Source: Stanieria cyanosphaera PCC 7437 | GTDB lineage: Bacteria; Cyanobacteriota; Cyanobacteriia; Cyanobacteriales; Xenococcaceae | Length of the DNA: 64,000 bases | Assembly (NCBI RefSeq): GCF_000317575.1 | Contig: NC_019748.1 | Location: 3,306,501-3,370,500 of the forward strand | Reading direction: 5' to 3' | Shown: positions 46,746 through 55,721 of the stretch, piece by piece | Layout: the number at the start of each line of letters is the position of its first letter | How positions within the stretch are numbered: position 1 is the first letter of the stretch | Position numbers and translations under genes: made by a program | Notes under the pieces: model-generated | Database searches by the model: none | Told to the model about the DNA's origin: nothing | What the model saw: the letters and a program-made list of their open reading frames with translations, nothing else

Positions 46746-47813
46746 TTAAATAGATAGTGGTAAACAAACAGTAAAAGTAGTTCCTTTGTCTAGTTCAGAT
46801 TGAACAAAAATTTTACCTTGATGAGTAGAAACAATTTGGCGACAAAGATAAAGTCCTAATCCTTTACCAGAACGTCGATGATTACCTTGGTGATATCTTT
46901 CAAAAATATTTGGTAGATTTTCAGGAGCAATACCAATACCTGTATCTTCGATCTCAATAATAATCTGTTGGTCTTTTTGGTACAGATTTATTTTTATATA
47001 ACCAGAATCAGTATATTTAATAGCATTACCTACTAAATTAGCTATTACTCTTCTCAATTCAATGCGATCGCCATAAATTTTGTCTAGTTCTGGGGCTAAA
47101 TATTGTTTAATTTCCAAGTTTTTTTCTGCTGCTAAAGGTTGAAGTTCAGCTACTACTTCTTTAATTAATAATTGAATTTCACAGGGAATAAAACTGAGAA
47201 TTTTGCCACCAACTTCATAGTGATGAGCTTCTAGTAAAGTATTCAACATCTGAAGGAGATTTTGATTACTACTAATAATATGAGTAATTGCTTCCTTCAT
47301 TTCCTCGGTAATGTTGCCAAAAGCTTCTTGTTGCATTAAAGCTAACATTCGATTAGCTGCCACCAGAGGGGTACGTAAGTCATGAGTTAAACACGAGACA
47401 AAATTTTCTCTTTGATCGATGGTTTGTTTGAGGCGCAACATCGAACGAACCCTAGCTTGTAGTTCATCAATTTGAACTGGTTTGCGAATAAACTCATCTG
47501 CCCCTGCATCCAAACCTTCTACCAGACTAGATTCTTCTCGTGCGGTAATGAGAATAATGGGAATATAAGATAGATTAAGCTCTTGACGAACTCGACGAGT
47601 TACTTCATAACCATCCATTTCTGGCATCATGACATCGAGCAAAATCAGAGCAGGTGGATATTTTTGAATTTGTTTTAAAGCTGTAGCACCATCGTTAACT
47701 AGAACAACTTGATGTCCTTCTTGTTCCAAAGCTAATTGAATCAAAAAAAGATTATCAGGAATATCATCTACAGCTAAGATATAGCTACCTTTGACACTCT
47801 GCTGATCGTACAT
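46746..47813 (-). CDS. Hybrid: receiver domain fused to histidine kinase
   Basis: The 355-residue protein begins with a receiver domain (AVDDIPDN, phosphoacceptor Asp60 in LILLDVMMPEMDGYE, Lys in FIRKPVQIDEL), then a HisKA dimerisation domain with His144 in CLTHDLRTPLVAA and a HATPase domain with NLVGNAIKYT, EDTGIGIAPENL and GKGLGLYLCRQI. Receiver-first kinases act as soluble relays downstream of a sensor kinase. It lies 62 bases after the next upstream gene, another receiver-kinase, in the same direction. Confidence 0.93.
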   Translation of the reverse strand: MYDQQSVKGSYILAVDDIPDNLFLIQLALEQEGHQVVLVNDGATALKQIQKYPPALILLDVMMPEMDGYEVTRRVRQELNLSYIPIILITAREESSLVEGLDAGADEFIRKPVQIDELQARVRSMLRLKQTIDQRENFVSCLTHDLRTPLVAANRMLALMQQEAFGNITEEMKEAITHIISSNQNLLQMLNTLLEAHHYEVGGKILSFIPCEIQLLIKEVVAELQPLAAEKNLEIKQYLAPELDKIYGDRIELRRVIANLVGNAIKYTDSGYIKINLYQKDQQIIIEIEDTGIGIAPENLPNIFERYHQGNHRRSGKGLGLYLCRQIVSTHQGKIFVQSELDKGTTFTVCLPLSI

Positions 47814-47875
47814 TATTTACAAAAATTAATTATGAGTTTTTTAAAATACTATTCATTTTATTCAATAAGATATAT

Positions 47876-49084
47876 TTAAACATTAGCCTTACGAGGGATT
47901 TCAACTTTAAAGATTGAACCTTTGCCCAATTGACTTTTAACCGAAATTGTTCCTCGGATCATTTTGACTAAAGAGTCAGTAATTGCCAAGCCTAAACCTG
48001 TTCCTGAATATTTACGAGTAAAAGTTTGATCGATTTGTCGAAAAGCTTGAAAAATAGCTTTAAGGTTTTCTGGTGCAATTCCAATACCTGTATCTTCAAC
48101 GGCAATCACTAATTTATCGGAGTCGATCTCTATAATGGTGACTTGTACTTCTCCGTGTTCGGTAAACTTAATTGCATTAGAAATTAAATTAATTAAAATT
48201 CGCTTGATACTGTTTTTATCTTGGTAGACTATCTGATTACTTAAATCAATGTGTGTTTTTAAGTCAATTTTTTGCTGAATCGCTAAAGAACGTAATTCTT
48301 CTACCGTGAGTGTAACTAGCTGAACCAGATCAAATTCCTGAAAAGAAAGTTCTAATTTACCTGCTTCAATTTTAGAAAAATCGAGCATTTCATTGATCAT
48401 ATTAAGCAGATTTTGACTATTGTTAAAAATACGTTCTACTATATCTTGTTGCGTTTTCGTTAAAGGATCGGGATATTGACGTAATAATAATTGAGAAAAA
48501 CCCATGATTGCATTCATTGGAGTTCGCAATTCATGAGACATGGTTGCTAAAAACTGAGATTTAAGATTATAAGCTTCTTGTAATTCGAGGTTTTTTAACT
48601 GAATTTGTTGTTGTTGTTGTTCTAATTCTTTATTTTTTTGTAATAATAATTCGTTAGTTAAGCGTAGTTGACGATTCGCGACCGCAACTGCTTTTTCTGC
48701 TTGATAAAGACGAATAGCATTTTTAATAGATTTAGCCAGATTTGTCGGTTCAATTTTGCTTTTGGCAAGATAATCCGACGCTCCCGCTTTCATTATTTCT
48801 ACAGCAATTTCTTCATCTCCTTGTCCTGTTAACACAATGAAAGGAGTATCTATTTTTAGTTGTTTAATTTGACTAATTAATTCTAAACCATTACAGTCGG
48901 GCAACCGATAATCAAGTAAAATAACTGCAAAAGATTGCTCAACCAAATTAGCTATTGCCGACTTACTAGCATCAGCTTCAGTAAGATCAACTTTTAAAGG
49001 AGTTTTATTAAGAGCGCGTTTAACTGCAATACGATCTACTTCATCATCATCTACTAATAAAATTTTCAAATGATCATAAGTCAT
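47876..49084 (-). CDS. Hybrid: receiver domain fused to histidine kinase, second copy
   Basis: In 402 residues: receiver (VDDDEVDR, Asp58 in VILLDYRLPDCNGLE), a coiled-coil linker rich in Gln (about 140-175), HisKA with His184 in ATMSHELRTPMNAI, and HATPase with NLISNAIKFT, EDTGIGIAPENL and GTGLGLAITDSL. The receiver is of the PatA/NarL-like fast relay type. Just upstream (38 bases) is the Rcp1-like receiver; all three genes read the same way and probably form an operon. Confidence 0.93.
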   Translation of the reverse strand: MTYDHLKILLVDDDEVDRIAVKRALNKTPLKVDLTEADASKSAIANLVEQSFAVILLDYRLPDCNGLELISQIKQLKIDTPFIVLTGQGDEEIAVEIMKAGASDYLAKSKIEPTNLAKSIKNAIRLYQAEKAVAVANRQLRLTNELLLQKNKELEQQQQQIQLKNLELQEAYNLKSQFLATMSHELRTPMNAIMGFSQLLLRQYPDPLTKTQQDIVERIFNNSQNLLNMINEMLDFSKIEAGKLELSFQEFDLVQLVTLTVEELRSLAIQQKIDLKTHIDLSNQIVYQDKNSIKRILINLISNAIKFTEHGEVQVTIIEIDSDKLVIAVEDTGIGIAPENLKAIFQAFRQIDQTFTRKYSGTGLGLAITDSLVKMIRGTISVKSQLGKGSIFKVEIPRKANV

Positions 49085-49122
49085 TGGTTATGATTGATTG
49101 TTCTGGCTGGTTACAAATCCAA

Positions 49123-49554
49123 TTAAGGCATTTCACACAAAGTCCAGTACTTGTTTAAAGTACTCATTACTTCGGCGAAATTGGCAAATGTAACGGGTTT
49201 AACTATATAACCTGCTACATTCAAGTTGTAGGCTTCAATTCTGTCTTTGTCTTCGTCCGATGTAGTCATGACAATGACTGGGGTTGGTTTTAATTGAGGA
49301 TCTTCTCTAAGTTTATGAAGAAACTCTAACCCATTCATTTTGGGCATATTCAGATCCAGTAAAATCAACCGTCGTGTTTTAGGGACTACAGGGGGTTGGT
49401 TGTCATGAGAACGCAGCATTTCTAAGGCTTCTAAGCCATTTTCTGCTACGTAAAGAGGGTTGGCAATATGGTTTTTCTTAAACGCTCTTTTGACATTCAT
49501 GACATCAACTTGGTCGTCTTCAATGAGCAAAATATTAATAATTTTATCCTCCAT
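49123..49554 (-). CDS. Rcp1-like response regulator
   Basis: The 143-residue single receiver has IEDDQVDVMNVKRAFKKN, phosphoacceptor Asp67 in LILLDLNMPKMNGLEFL, Thr in VIVMTTSDEDKDR and Lys in AGYIVKPVTFANF. The KRAFKKNHIANPLYVAENG stretch is typical of Rcp1-type regulators that accept phosphate from phytochrome-like kinases such as Cph1. It is the first gene of the three-gene set below the large PAS kinase, and is a likely target of that kinase. Confidence 0.92.
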   Translation of the reverse strand: MEDKIINILLIEDDQVDVMNVKRAFKKNHIANPLYVAENGLEALEMLRSHDNQPPVVPKTRRLILLDLNMPKMNGLEFLHKLREDPQLKPTPVIVMTTSDEDKDRIEAYNLNVAGYIVKPVTFANFAEVMSTLNKYWTLCEMP

Positions 49555-49937
49555 TCTTCTCCTAAAATGAATATCTTGAATATATTGTTGATTTTATTGG
49601 GATAATAGTGAGATTTTAAACTTAATTTCTTAGATTAACTTTTTTTTTCTCTTTTGTCTAAGAAAGCCAAAGTTAAAAAGTTATTAAGCAAGTTGCTTTA
49701 ATTAAAGATTACCCAACACTGGTCAACAAAATTAACAAGACTACTATTATGTTAAATAGTTTAAAAAAACTTTGCCTCAGCTAAAAGATAGAGAGTTAAA
49801 TCAAGCTTTAATTAAGTTAATTTGCTAAGAAATTTACTATTTATAACCCTGATGATCAATTATCATTTCTTAATTTTTAATAAAGTTTTAATCTAAGATT
49901 CATAACTTTGAATATTATTAATCACTTTAGGTCTAAA
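49555..49937. other. Intergenic region between signalling genes
   Basis: These 383 AT-rich bases separate two minus-strand transcription units. No repeat or structured element is recognised. The promoter of the receiver operon should lie here. Confidence 0.45.
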
Positions 49938-52682
49938 TTAATTTTTTTTCCAAGTAAACCGAAAGCTTGTTCCTTCTCCTACTTGGGATTCTACAGTAAT
50001 CGCCCCTCCTTGATTTTCTACAGCTTTTTTAACAATCGATAGTCCAATACCTGTGCTTTCTTTGTTGTCTCTTGCCTCCAAGGTTTGAAAAATAGTAAAG
50101 ATTCTATCATGATATTTAGGATCAATACCTTTTCCATCGTCACTGACAGTAAATTCATAAAAGTTTTCTTGTTCAACCACAGAAATCGAAACTTTACCAT
50201 CTTGACGGGGATGGTGTTTAATAGCGTTGTCAATCAAATTGCTAAAAGTCTGCTGCAAAGGTAATAATTGGGTTCGGAAAGTAGGCATTTTTCCAATAAT
50301 TTCAATCTTAAATTCGGGAGGTACTACCAAAGAATCAATTATTTCATTTAAGAGTCGCTCAACTGATACTAATTGAAATTCTGAGCTAACCCGACCCACG
50401 CGAGAATATGCTAATAAACCATTAATCAGATTTTCGAGTCGGTGGACTCTACCGCGCAACAAGTTTAAATTGTGTCTGGTATCGTCATCTAGTTTGTCTT
50501 CTAAGTCTTCTTCCAACCATTCTGATAAATTTGCAATCGCTCTCAACGGCGCTTTAAGATCGTGGGAAGCAACATAGGCAAACTGGTCTAATTCTTGATT
50601 GCGTTTTTCGAGTTGACCAGTAGTGGCTAGTAAAATCTTATTAACTTGTTCTAATTGTGAGGTGCGTTGTTTAACTCGTGCTTCTAATTCTTCGTTTAGT
50701 TGAGCAAGAGCAACTTGAGCTTGTTTACGTTCGGTAATATCGGTTTCTGCACCAACCATGCGTAAGATTTGACCGATTTCGTCGCAAACTGCTTGTCCTT
50801 GGACAAGAATCCAACGATAAGAACTATCCCGATGTAAAGTTCGATATTCGAGTCGAAAAGGAATTTGTTTAGTAAAGTGTTGTTCTAATGCTGACATAAC
50901 TTTTTCATAGTCATCAGAATGAATCAGTTCGGCCCATTGCTCAAAATTACCTCTGATTTCATCGTTCTGATAACCACGCATTTCTTTCCAGCGAGGCGAG
51001 TAATAAACTTCGTTAGTTTGGACGTTCCAATCCCAGATTCCATCTCCTGTACTTTGGATAGCTAGTTGCCAACGTTGTTCATTTCTTTGCAACTTTTCTT
51101 GAATTTTTTTACTCTCTGTAATATTTCTGCCTTCTGGAATTAACAAACTAATTTGGCCATTCTCATCGAGAACTGGTTTGAGAGAAAAATCAATGGTGGC
51201 AATTTGATTGTTTGCCCCAAGAATATCTACTTCATAACGAACAAACTCTCCTGATGCAGCTTGCATTATTGCTTGTTGAAGTTGCTGCTGAGTTTGAGCA
51301 TTGATCTGCCACCAAGAAATTTCCCAAAAAGGACGATTAACTATTTCTTCTAATCTAAATCCACCAAAATCAAGAGCCGTTTGATTGGCTTCTAATAAAG
51401 TTCCATCTGGTTTGAGTAAACCAATAAACTGAAACATGGAATTAAAAATAGCTCGAAAGCGTCGTTCACTTTCTTGCAAATCTTGTTCAATTTGCTTACG
51501 ATTAGTAATATTTTCAATTAAAGCAACAAAATATAAAGGTTGATTTTGCTCATTTTTAACTACTGAGACGCTGAGACTAACCCAAACAATTTCACCTTGT
51601 TTATTAAGGTATCTTTTTTCTAACTGACCAGATTCTATTTCGCCTGAAATTAATTGTTTGACACATAATAAATCTTGAGCCAAATCTTCGGGATAGGTAA
51701 TTGATTGGAAATTAGTTGCCAATAAGTCTGCTTCTGAATAACCCAACATCTGACATAAGGCAGTATTAATTTCTAACCATTGCCCTTCTAACGAAACAAT
51801 CGCCATGCCAATCGCAGCGTTACCAAAAGCTTCTGTAAAACGGGCTTTACTTTCCTGTAAAGCTTGCTCGATTTGTTTGCGCTCAGTAATATCTCGCATT
51901 GCTACTACTGCCCCTAACTTTTCTCCATCAGGGGCAATAATTGGATCTCCATTAGCTAGTAACAGACGAGGTTTACCTTGTTTGGGAATAATCATCATTT
52001 CTACATTCCTGACAGGTTCTCCTTGTAAGGCACGAAATAAAGGAATTTCTGCTGAAGACATCATTGTCTTACCATCAGGTAAATAGAGATCGTAATATTG
52101 CGCCCAATCTTGACTAGGAAGAGACTGTTTAGGTAAACCGTGAAATGTTTGAGTTGCTTGATTAAATAAGGTTAGTAAGCCATTTTGATCGCAGGCAACA
52201 ATCCCATCAGAAAGGTTATTTAACAATGCTTGAAGAAATTGTCTTTCTTTGATTAATTCTGTTTCTGCTTGCTCGCGTTCTCTAATTTGCTGTTGCATTT
52301 GTTGAGGAGAAGGTAAAGCAATAATTTGTGGGATTGTTTGAATTAAAGCGATCGCGGTTAATAAGGAAACCGAGGCAGTCATTGCTTTGATGTTTCCTGC
52401 TAACCAATAATTAGGATGCCATAATGTCCAAATATCAAAGGCGTGACCAATTCCACAAGAAACAATAAAAGCAGCAAATAATAAAAAAATACCGTTAAAC
52501 GGAATATCAGGTCGTTTACGCAGGATATAAACTAACGTAAAAGGAATTGAAAAATAAGATAAGGCAATTACTGCGTTACTGAGTAAATGTAGCCCTACTA
52601 GCCCCGGCTTCCACAAATAACACATCCCGTGGGGCATAAAAGAAGAATTAACCAAGAAAAGCTCAGTTAAATTTAGCAGCAT
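49938..52682 (-). CDS. Ethylene-receptor-like PAS histidine kinase
   Basis: The 914-residue membrane kinase starts with three helices (about residues 30-53, 62-83, 93-115) equivalent to the ethylene-binding domain of plant ETR1 and Synechocystis Etr1. Copper-ligand residues Cys76 and His80 (FIVSCGIGHAFDIW) are present, as are Tyr43, Ile46 and Pro47 in SYFSIP; but Asn36 stands where ETR1 has Asp25. Four PAS domains follow (near 140-270, 272-395, 400-525, 530-660), then a coiled coil and HisKA with His707 in VASHDLKAPL, and HATPase motifs NLIDNAIKHH, DDGKGIDP, STGIGLSIVKK. No phytochrome GAF is present. It is divergent from a NarL-type regulator. Confidence 0.9.
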   Translation of the reverse strand: MLLNLTELFLVNSSFMPHGMCYLWKPGLVGLHLLSNAVIALSYFSIPFTLVYILRKRPDIPFNGIFLLFAAFIVSCGIGHAFDIWTLWHPNYWLAGNIKAMTASVSLLTAIALIQTIPQIIALPSPQQMQQQIREREQAETELIKERQFLQALLNNLSDGIVACDQNGLLTLFNQATQTFHGLPKQSLPSQDWAQYYDLYLPDGKTMMSSAEIPLFRALQGEPVRNVEMMIIPKQGKPRLLLANGDPIIAPDGEKLGAVVAMRDITERKQIEQALQESKARFTEAFGNAAIGMAIVSLEGQWLEINTALCQMLGYSEADLLATNFQSITYPEDLAQDLLCVKQLISGEIESGQLEKRYLNKQGEIVWVSLSVSVVKNEQNQPLYFVALIENITNRKQIEQDLQESERRFRAIFNSMFQFIGLLKPDGTLLEANQTALDFGGFRLEEIVNRPFWEISWWQINAQTQQQLQQAIMQAASGEFVRYEVDILGANNQIATIDFSLKPVLDENGQISLLIPEGRNITESKKIQEKLQRNEQRWQLAIQSTGDGIWDWNVQTNEVYYSPRWKEMRGYQNDEIRGNFEQWAELIHSDDYEKVMSALEQHFTKQIPFRLEYRTLHRDSSYRWILVQGQAVCDEIGQILRMVGAETDITERKQAQVALAQLNEELEARVKQRTSQLEQVNKILLATTGQLEKRNQELDQFAYVASHDLKAPLRAIANLSEWLEEDLEDKLDDDTRHNLNLLRGRVHRLENLINGLLAYSRVGRVSSEFQLVSVERLLNEIIDSLVVPPEFKIEIIGKMPTFRTQLLPLQQTFSNLIDNAIKHHPRQDGKVSISVVEQENFYEFTVSDDGKGIDPKYHDRIFTIFQTLEARDNKESTGIGLSIVKKAVENQGGAITVESQVGEGTSFRFTWKKN

Positions 52683-52803
52683 TAGTTTAGTTAGAGAAAC
52701 AGTCGATCTTCGGCAATAAGTCGGGTAAGTTTTAATTTAAACTACTTAAAAAATAATATTTAAGCATAAACACGCTAGTATATAAAAAAATAAGACTTTT
52801 TTC

Positions 52804-52821
52804 ATCTATCTTGAGATAGAT
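52804..52821. promoter_or_regulatory. Perfect palindrome, possible operator between the kinase and the NarL-type gene
   Basis: ATCTATCT, TG, AGATAGAT: 8-base arms in perfect dyad symmetry, in the spacer between the divergent sensor kinase and regulator genes. A closely related palindrome lies at 56451-56470. Operator function is inference. Confidence 0.45.
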
Positions 52822-52977
52822 TTTTAATAGACTGAGAATGAGTCATGATTAAAAATAGCTTATTCTCTCCCCAGTATATATTTCCTCGGTAAGATGAAGT
52901 TAAAATCGGATTATTAGATATTCTATAAGGATTAGTAATTTAGCTCTATTTAATTTGTAATTAATCTATCTATAGTA

Positions 52978-53721
52978 ATGAGTAAAATAAGCGTTGTTTT
53001 AATTGAAGACCATGACCTTAGTCGTATAGGTTTGTGTGCTGCTCTCAAACAATATTCGGATATAGAAATTGTTGATAACGCTGCTAATGGTACAGCAGGA
53101 TTACAAAAAATTAAAACTCATCAACCCGATGTAGCTTTAGTAGATATTGGTTTACCCGATATTGATGGTATTGAAATAACCCAACAGTTAAAACAATACC
53201 AATCCGAAACAGATGGTTTTAAAACTAAAATTTTGATTTTAACCATGCATGACAGTGAAGATTCTGTCATGGCTGCTTTTGCTGCTGGTGCGGATTCTTA
53301 TAGTCTCAAAGATGTCAGCATGGACAATTTAGTTCAAGCAATTCGTACTACTTATGAGGGTAATTCTTGGATCGATCCTGCGATCGCTAGAATTGTCTTA
53401 AAACAAGCTAAGACTACCAAACCTGTTACCCTTGCCTCTGGAAAAACAGCAGCATCAAATCAGGAAGCATCTCATTCTCAATCAATTGATGCTGTTGAGG
53501 AAGAATATCAACAATTACTAGAAACTTATCCTTTGACTGACAGAGAATTAGAAGTACTAGAATTGATCGTAGCTGGCTGTAGCAATGCTGAAATTGCAGA
53601 AAAATTGTACATTACGGTTGGTACTGTTAAAACCCACGTTTGTCATATTCTGAACAAGCTTTGTGCTGATGACCGAACTCAGGCAGCAGTCCGTGCTTTA
53701 CGTGCTGGTTTAGTAAAGTAA
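52978..53721 (+). CDS. NarL/FixJ-type response regulator
   Basis: The 247-residue transcription factor has a receiver (IEDHDLSR, phosphoacceptor Asp56 in VALVDIGLPDIDGIE, Thr in LILTMHDSED, Lys in SYSLKDVSMDNL), a Gln/Ser-rich linker (145-180) and a LuxR-type helix-turn-helix LTDRELEVLELIVAGCSNAE, IAEKLYITVGTVKTHV. It is divergent from the ethylene-type kinase across 295 bases, an arrangement common for cognate pairs. Confidence 0.93.
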   Translation: MSKISVVLIEDHDLSRIGLCAALKQYSDIEIVDNAANGTAGLQKIKTHQPDVALVDIGLPDIDGIEITQQLKQYQSETDGFKTKILILTMHDSEDSVMAAFAAGADSYSLKDVSMDNLVQAIRTTYEGNSWIDPAIARIVLKQAKTTKPVTLASGKTAASNQEASHSQSIDAVEEEYQQLLETYPLTDRELEVLELIVAGCSNAEIAEKLYITVGTVKTHVCHILNKLCADDRTQAAVRALRAGLVK

Positions 53722-53766
53722 AGCACAGTAAGTTGAAGTGGGCTTTGCCCACACTACTTTAAACTA

Positions 53767-54249
53767 TTAAATTTCTGCACCTGATTTAGGTTCTTGTCCA
53801 GCATCAATCACAGCTTCTCTTAAAAAAGTAATTTGCTGTTCAAAATCGCAGGCTTCAATGTCAGATAGCAATTTTTGAATACTACCACTAGGTTCATAAT
53901 TTTCTGGCATAGGAATAATAACACCTTCTTCCATTCCTTGAGCCAAATAATACCAAAATAGTAATTTAGTATTTTCACTAAGAGAACCGTATTCCCGACC
54001 AATTAAAGAATCTTGTTTTTCTATAATCTGACGCTGTACTTGTAGTTGTTCTTCATGGGATAATTCTTTGACTTGATTAAACAATCCTTTGGCAATTTCA
54101 TCTCCTGCTGCACCAGGCGCAGCGGGAGTAATCGAAGTTCCCATTTTAGTATAAACGTACCACAGAAAAGCTAATTTTTCATCAGTACTTAATCTTTGAT
54201 AAGCACTCAACGCGGATTGTACTGTTGCATCAACGTTGCTAGATACCAT
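53767..54249 (-). CDS. Helical carotenoid protein (OCP N-terminal domain homologue)
   Basis: The 160-residue all-helical protein matches only the N-terminal domain of orange carotenoid protein; the C-terminal NTF2-like domain is absent. Carotenoid-pocket residues are kept: Trp30 and Tyr33 in FLWYVYTKMG, Trp99 in LLFWYYLAQGM (OCP Trp110), and Arg144 in ITFLREAVIDAG (OCP Arg155). Such helical carotenoid proteins bind canthaxanthin-like carotenoids and act in singlet-oxygen or phycobilisome quenching. No CTD-homologue is seen in this window. The subclass (HCP1-9) cannot be set without alignment. Confidence 0.93.
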   Translation of the reverse strand: MVSSNVDATVQSALSAYQRLSTDEKLAFLWYVYTKMGTSITPAAPGAAGDEIAKGLFNQVKELSHEEQLQVQRQIIEKQDSLIGREYGSLSENTKLLFWYYLAQGMEEGVIIPMPENYEPSGSIQKLLSDIEACDFEQQITFLREAVIDAGQEPKSGAEI

Positions 54250-54651
54250 AATTTAATCTACTCCAAGTTTATAAATCTTGACTTTTCACTTACTTAATAG
54301 AGTAATTAATGGTTTTAGCTAAAAATAACTATAGAAAGACAGAAATAAAAAACAAGATAATTAATTGCTTGCAAGACTACAGATAGATGCGAAGGTAACT
54401 TAAAAATAAATAATGATAATCTTAATGAAGTTTGTTTGTATTATTAAATGTTTTAATATCGCTTGAGATCAAAGAGTAGTTTTTTTACTATGAATAAATG
54501 TTGTCTTTACTAACTTGAACTTTCTTTCCTAATGCAGCAAAGAAAATTTTTTTTCAACTTAGTATTGCTAATTAATTTATAAGCCAATCCATCAAAGTGC
54601 TTCTTTGCCACTTAAGGAATGCCTTTTTTGTTATTCAAAAAACAGAAGAAC
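54250..54651. other. Divergent intergenic region
   Basis: This AT-rich spacer between the carotenoid-protein gene and the receiver gene has no recognised structured element. It should hold both promoters. The first in-frame ATG of the following gene (54619) overlaps an AAGGA sequence and is not preferred. Confidence 0.4.
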
Positions 54652-55095
54652 ATGGCAAAGCAAAAGCAAGAGTTTGACGATCTCGACAACGCCGAGGCAC
54701 AAGGGGATGAGTTTACTTCTTCTAGTCGCGAGTGTAAACCATTGATTTTAGCAATAGATGATGACCAAGATAACTTATTATTTCTCAGTTATATTCTTAT
54801 TGCGTTGCAATATAATTGCATAACTACTAGAAGTAGCCAGGAATTTTTATTACTGGTTAAACAGCTTTTACCAGATTTAATTTTAGTAGATTTAGTCTTA
54901 CCAGAAATGAATGGAATTGATCTAATTTATCAAATAAAACAAGATTCTCAAACGTCTCACATTCCTATTATTGCCATCACAGGTTTAACTAAAACTGATG
55001 ACAAAATACAAGCCAAACAAGCTGGTTGTGACGATTATCTTGTTAAACCATTTTTAATTGAAGACTTGGAAGTGATCTTAGCTCGATATTTCTGA
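54652..55095 (+). CDS. Single-domain response regulator
   Basis: From the ATG at 54652 the protein has 147 residues: an acidic N-terminal tail of about 28 residues (KQEFDDLDNAEAQGDE), then a receiver with AIDDDQDN, phosphoacceptor Asp80 in LILVDLVLPEMNGIDL, Thr in IIAITGLTKTDDK and Lys in CDDYLVKPFLIEDL. It is a paralogue in style of the receiver at 27728. A longer form starting at 54619 is possible, but the AAGGA there abuts the ATG. It is convergent with the DUF2294 gene, 14 bases apart. Confidence 0.88.
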   Translation: MAKQKQEFDDLDNAEAQGDEFTSSSRECKPLILAIDDDQDNLLFLSYILIALQYNCITTRSSQEFLLLVKQLLPDLILVDLVLPEMNGIDLIYQIKQDSQTSHIPIIAITGLTKTDDKIQAKQAGCDDYLVKPFLIEDLEVILARYF

Positions 55096-55109
55096 TGAAA
55101 TTGATCAAG

Positions 55110-55484
55110 TTAGATTGAACTGTTTAAGGGTTTTTGTCGTTCAAAAATTACAATTGCACTTGTACAATTAGATTCGAGAGTTGTATCACAAAGAAAGTCA
55201 ATTACTTTGACATTCATAGCTTCTTCGATGATTGAGCGAATTTGCGGTTGAATTGCATTATCAATTACTTTTCTAACTTGTTTAGCGAGACAAATTTTTT
55301 GGTGATTATTGAGTATTTTCTCTGGTGCTGTGACAGTTCCTTCGAGAATGACAATTAAAGTGCGCTCAAACAAATAATAAGATATATTGTCAAGCTGATG
55401 TTTAAGTTGATTTTTATAAATACTTTTGATTTTAGGAGATAAAATGTCCTCCAATGCTTTTTTATTAATTGACTGGTTACTCAT
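55110..55484 (-). CDS. DUF2294/MpsC family protein, copy 1
   Basis: From the ATG at 55484 the protein has 124 residues; a longer frame with a TTG start at 55517 adds 11 residues without family similarity. The pattern KIKSIYKNQLKHQLDNISYY, RTLIVILEGTVTAPEKIL, and IIEEAMNVKVIDFLCDTTLE matches DUF2294, now called MpsC-like after a staphylococcal membrane-potential system component. A second copy lies 237 bases upstream in the same direction. Function in cyanobacteria is unknown. Confidence 0.8.
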   Translation of the reverse strand: MSNQSINKKALEDILSPKIKSIYKNQLKHQLDNISYYLFERTLIVILEGTVTAPEKILNNHQKICLAKQVRKVIDNAIQPQIRSIIEEAMNVKVIDFLCDTTLESNCTSAIVIFERQKPLNSSI

Positions 55485-55721
55485 TTTTTTAAAATATTTA
55501 AATGGTTTTATGATCAATAAAGAAAAACATTAATTTTTTTTATAAATAGTATTTCTAACCTTCAATTTATCTTTAAATTAAAATTAGGAATCTTTACTGT
55601 TTTAACTAGAAACTATCTGTGAGGTTCGTTCCTAGCGTCAAGATCAACTAGTATTTGACACACTTGATGTCCGAGTAGGCTGATTACAAAGCAAATCACG
55701 TCTTAAAAAAAAAAGCCTGAG

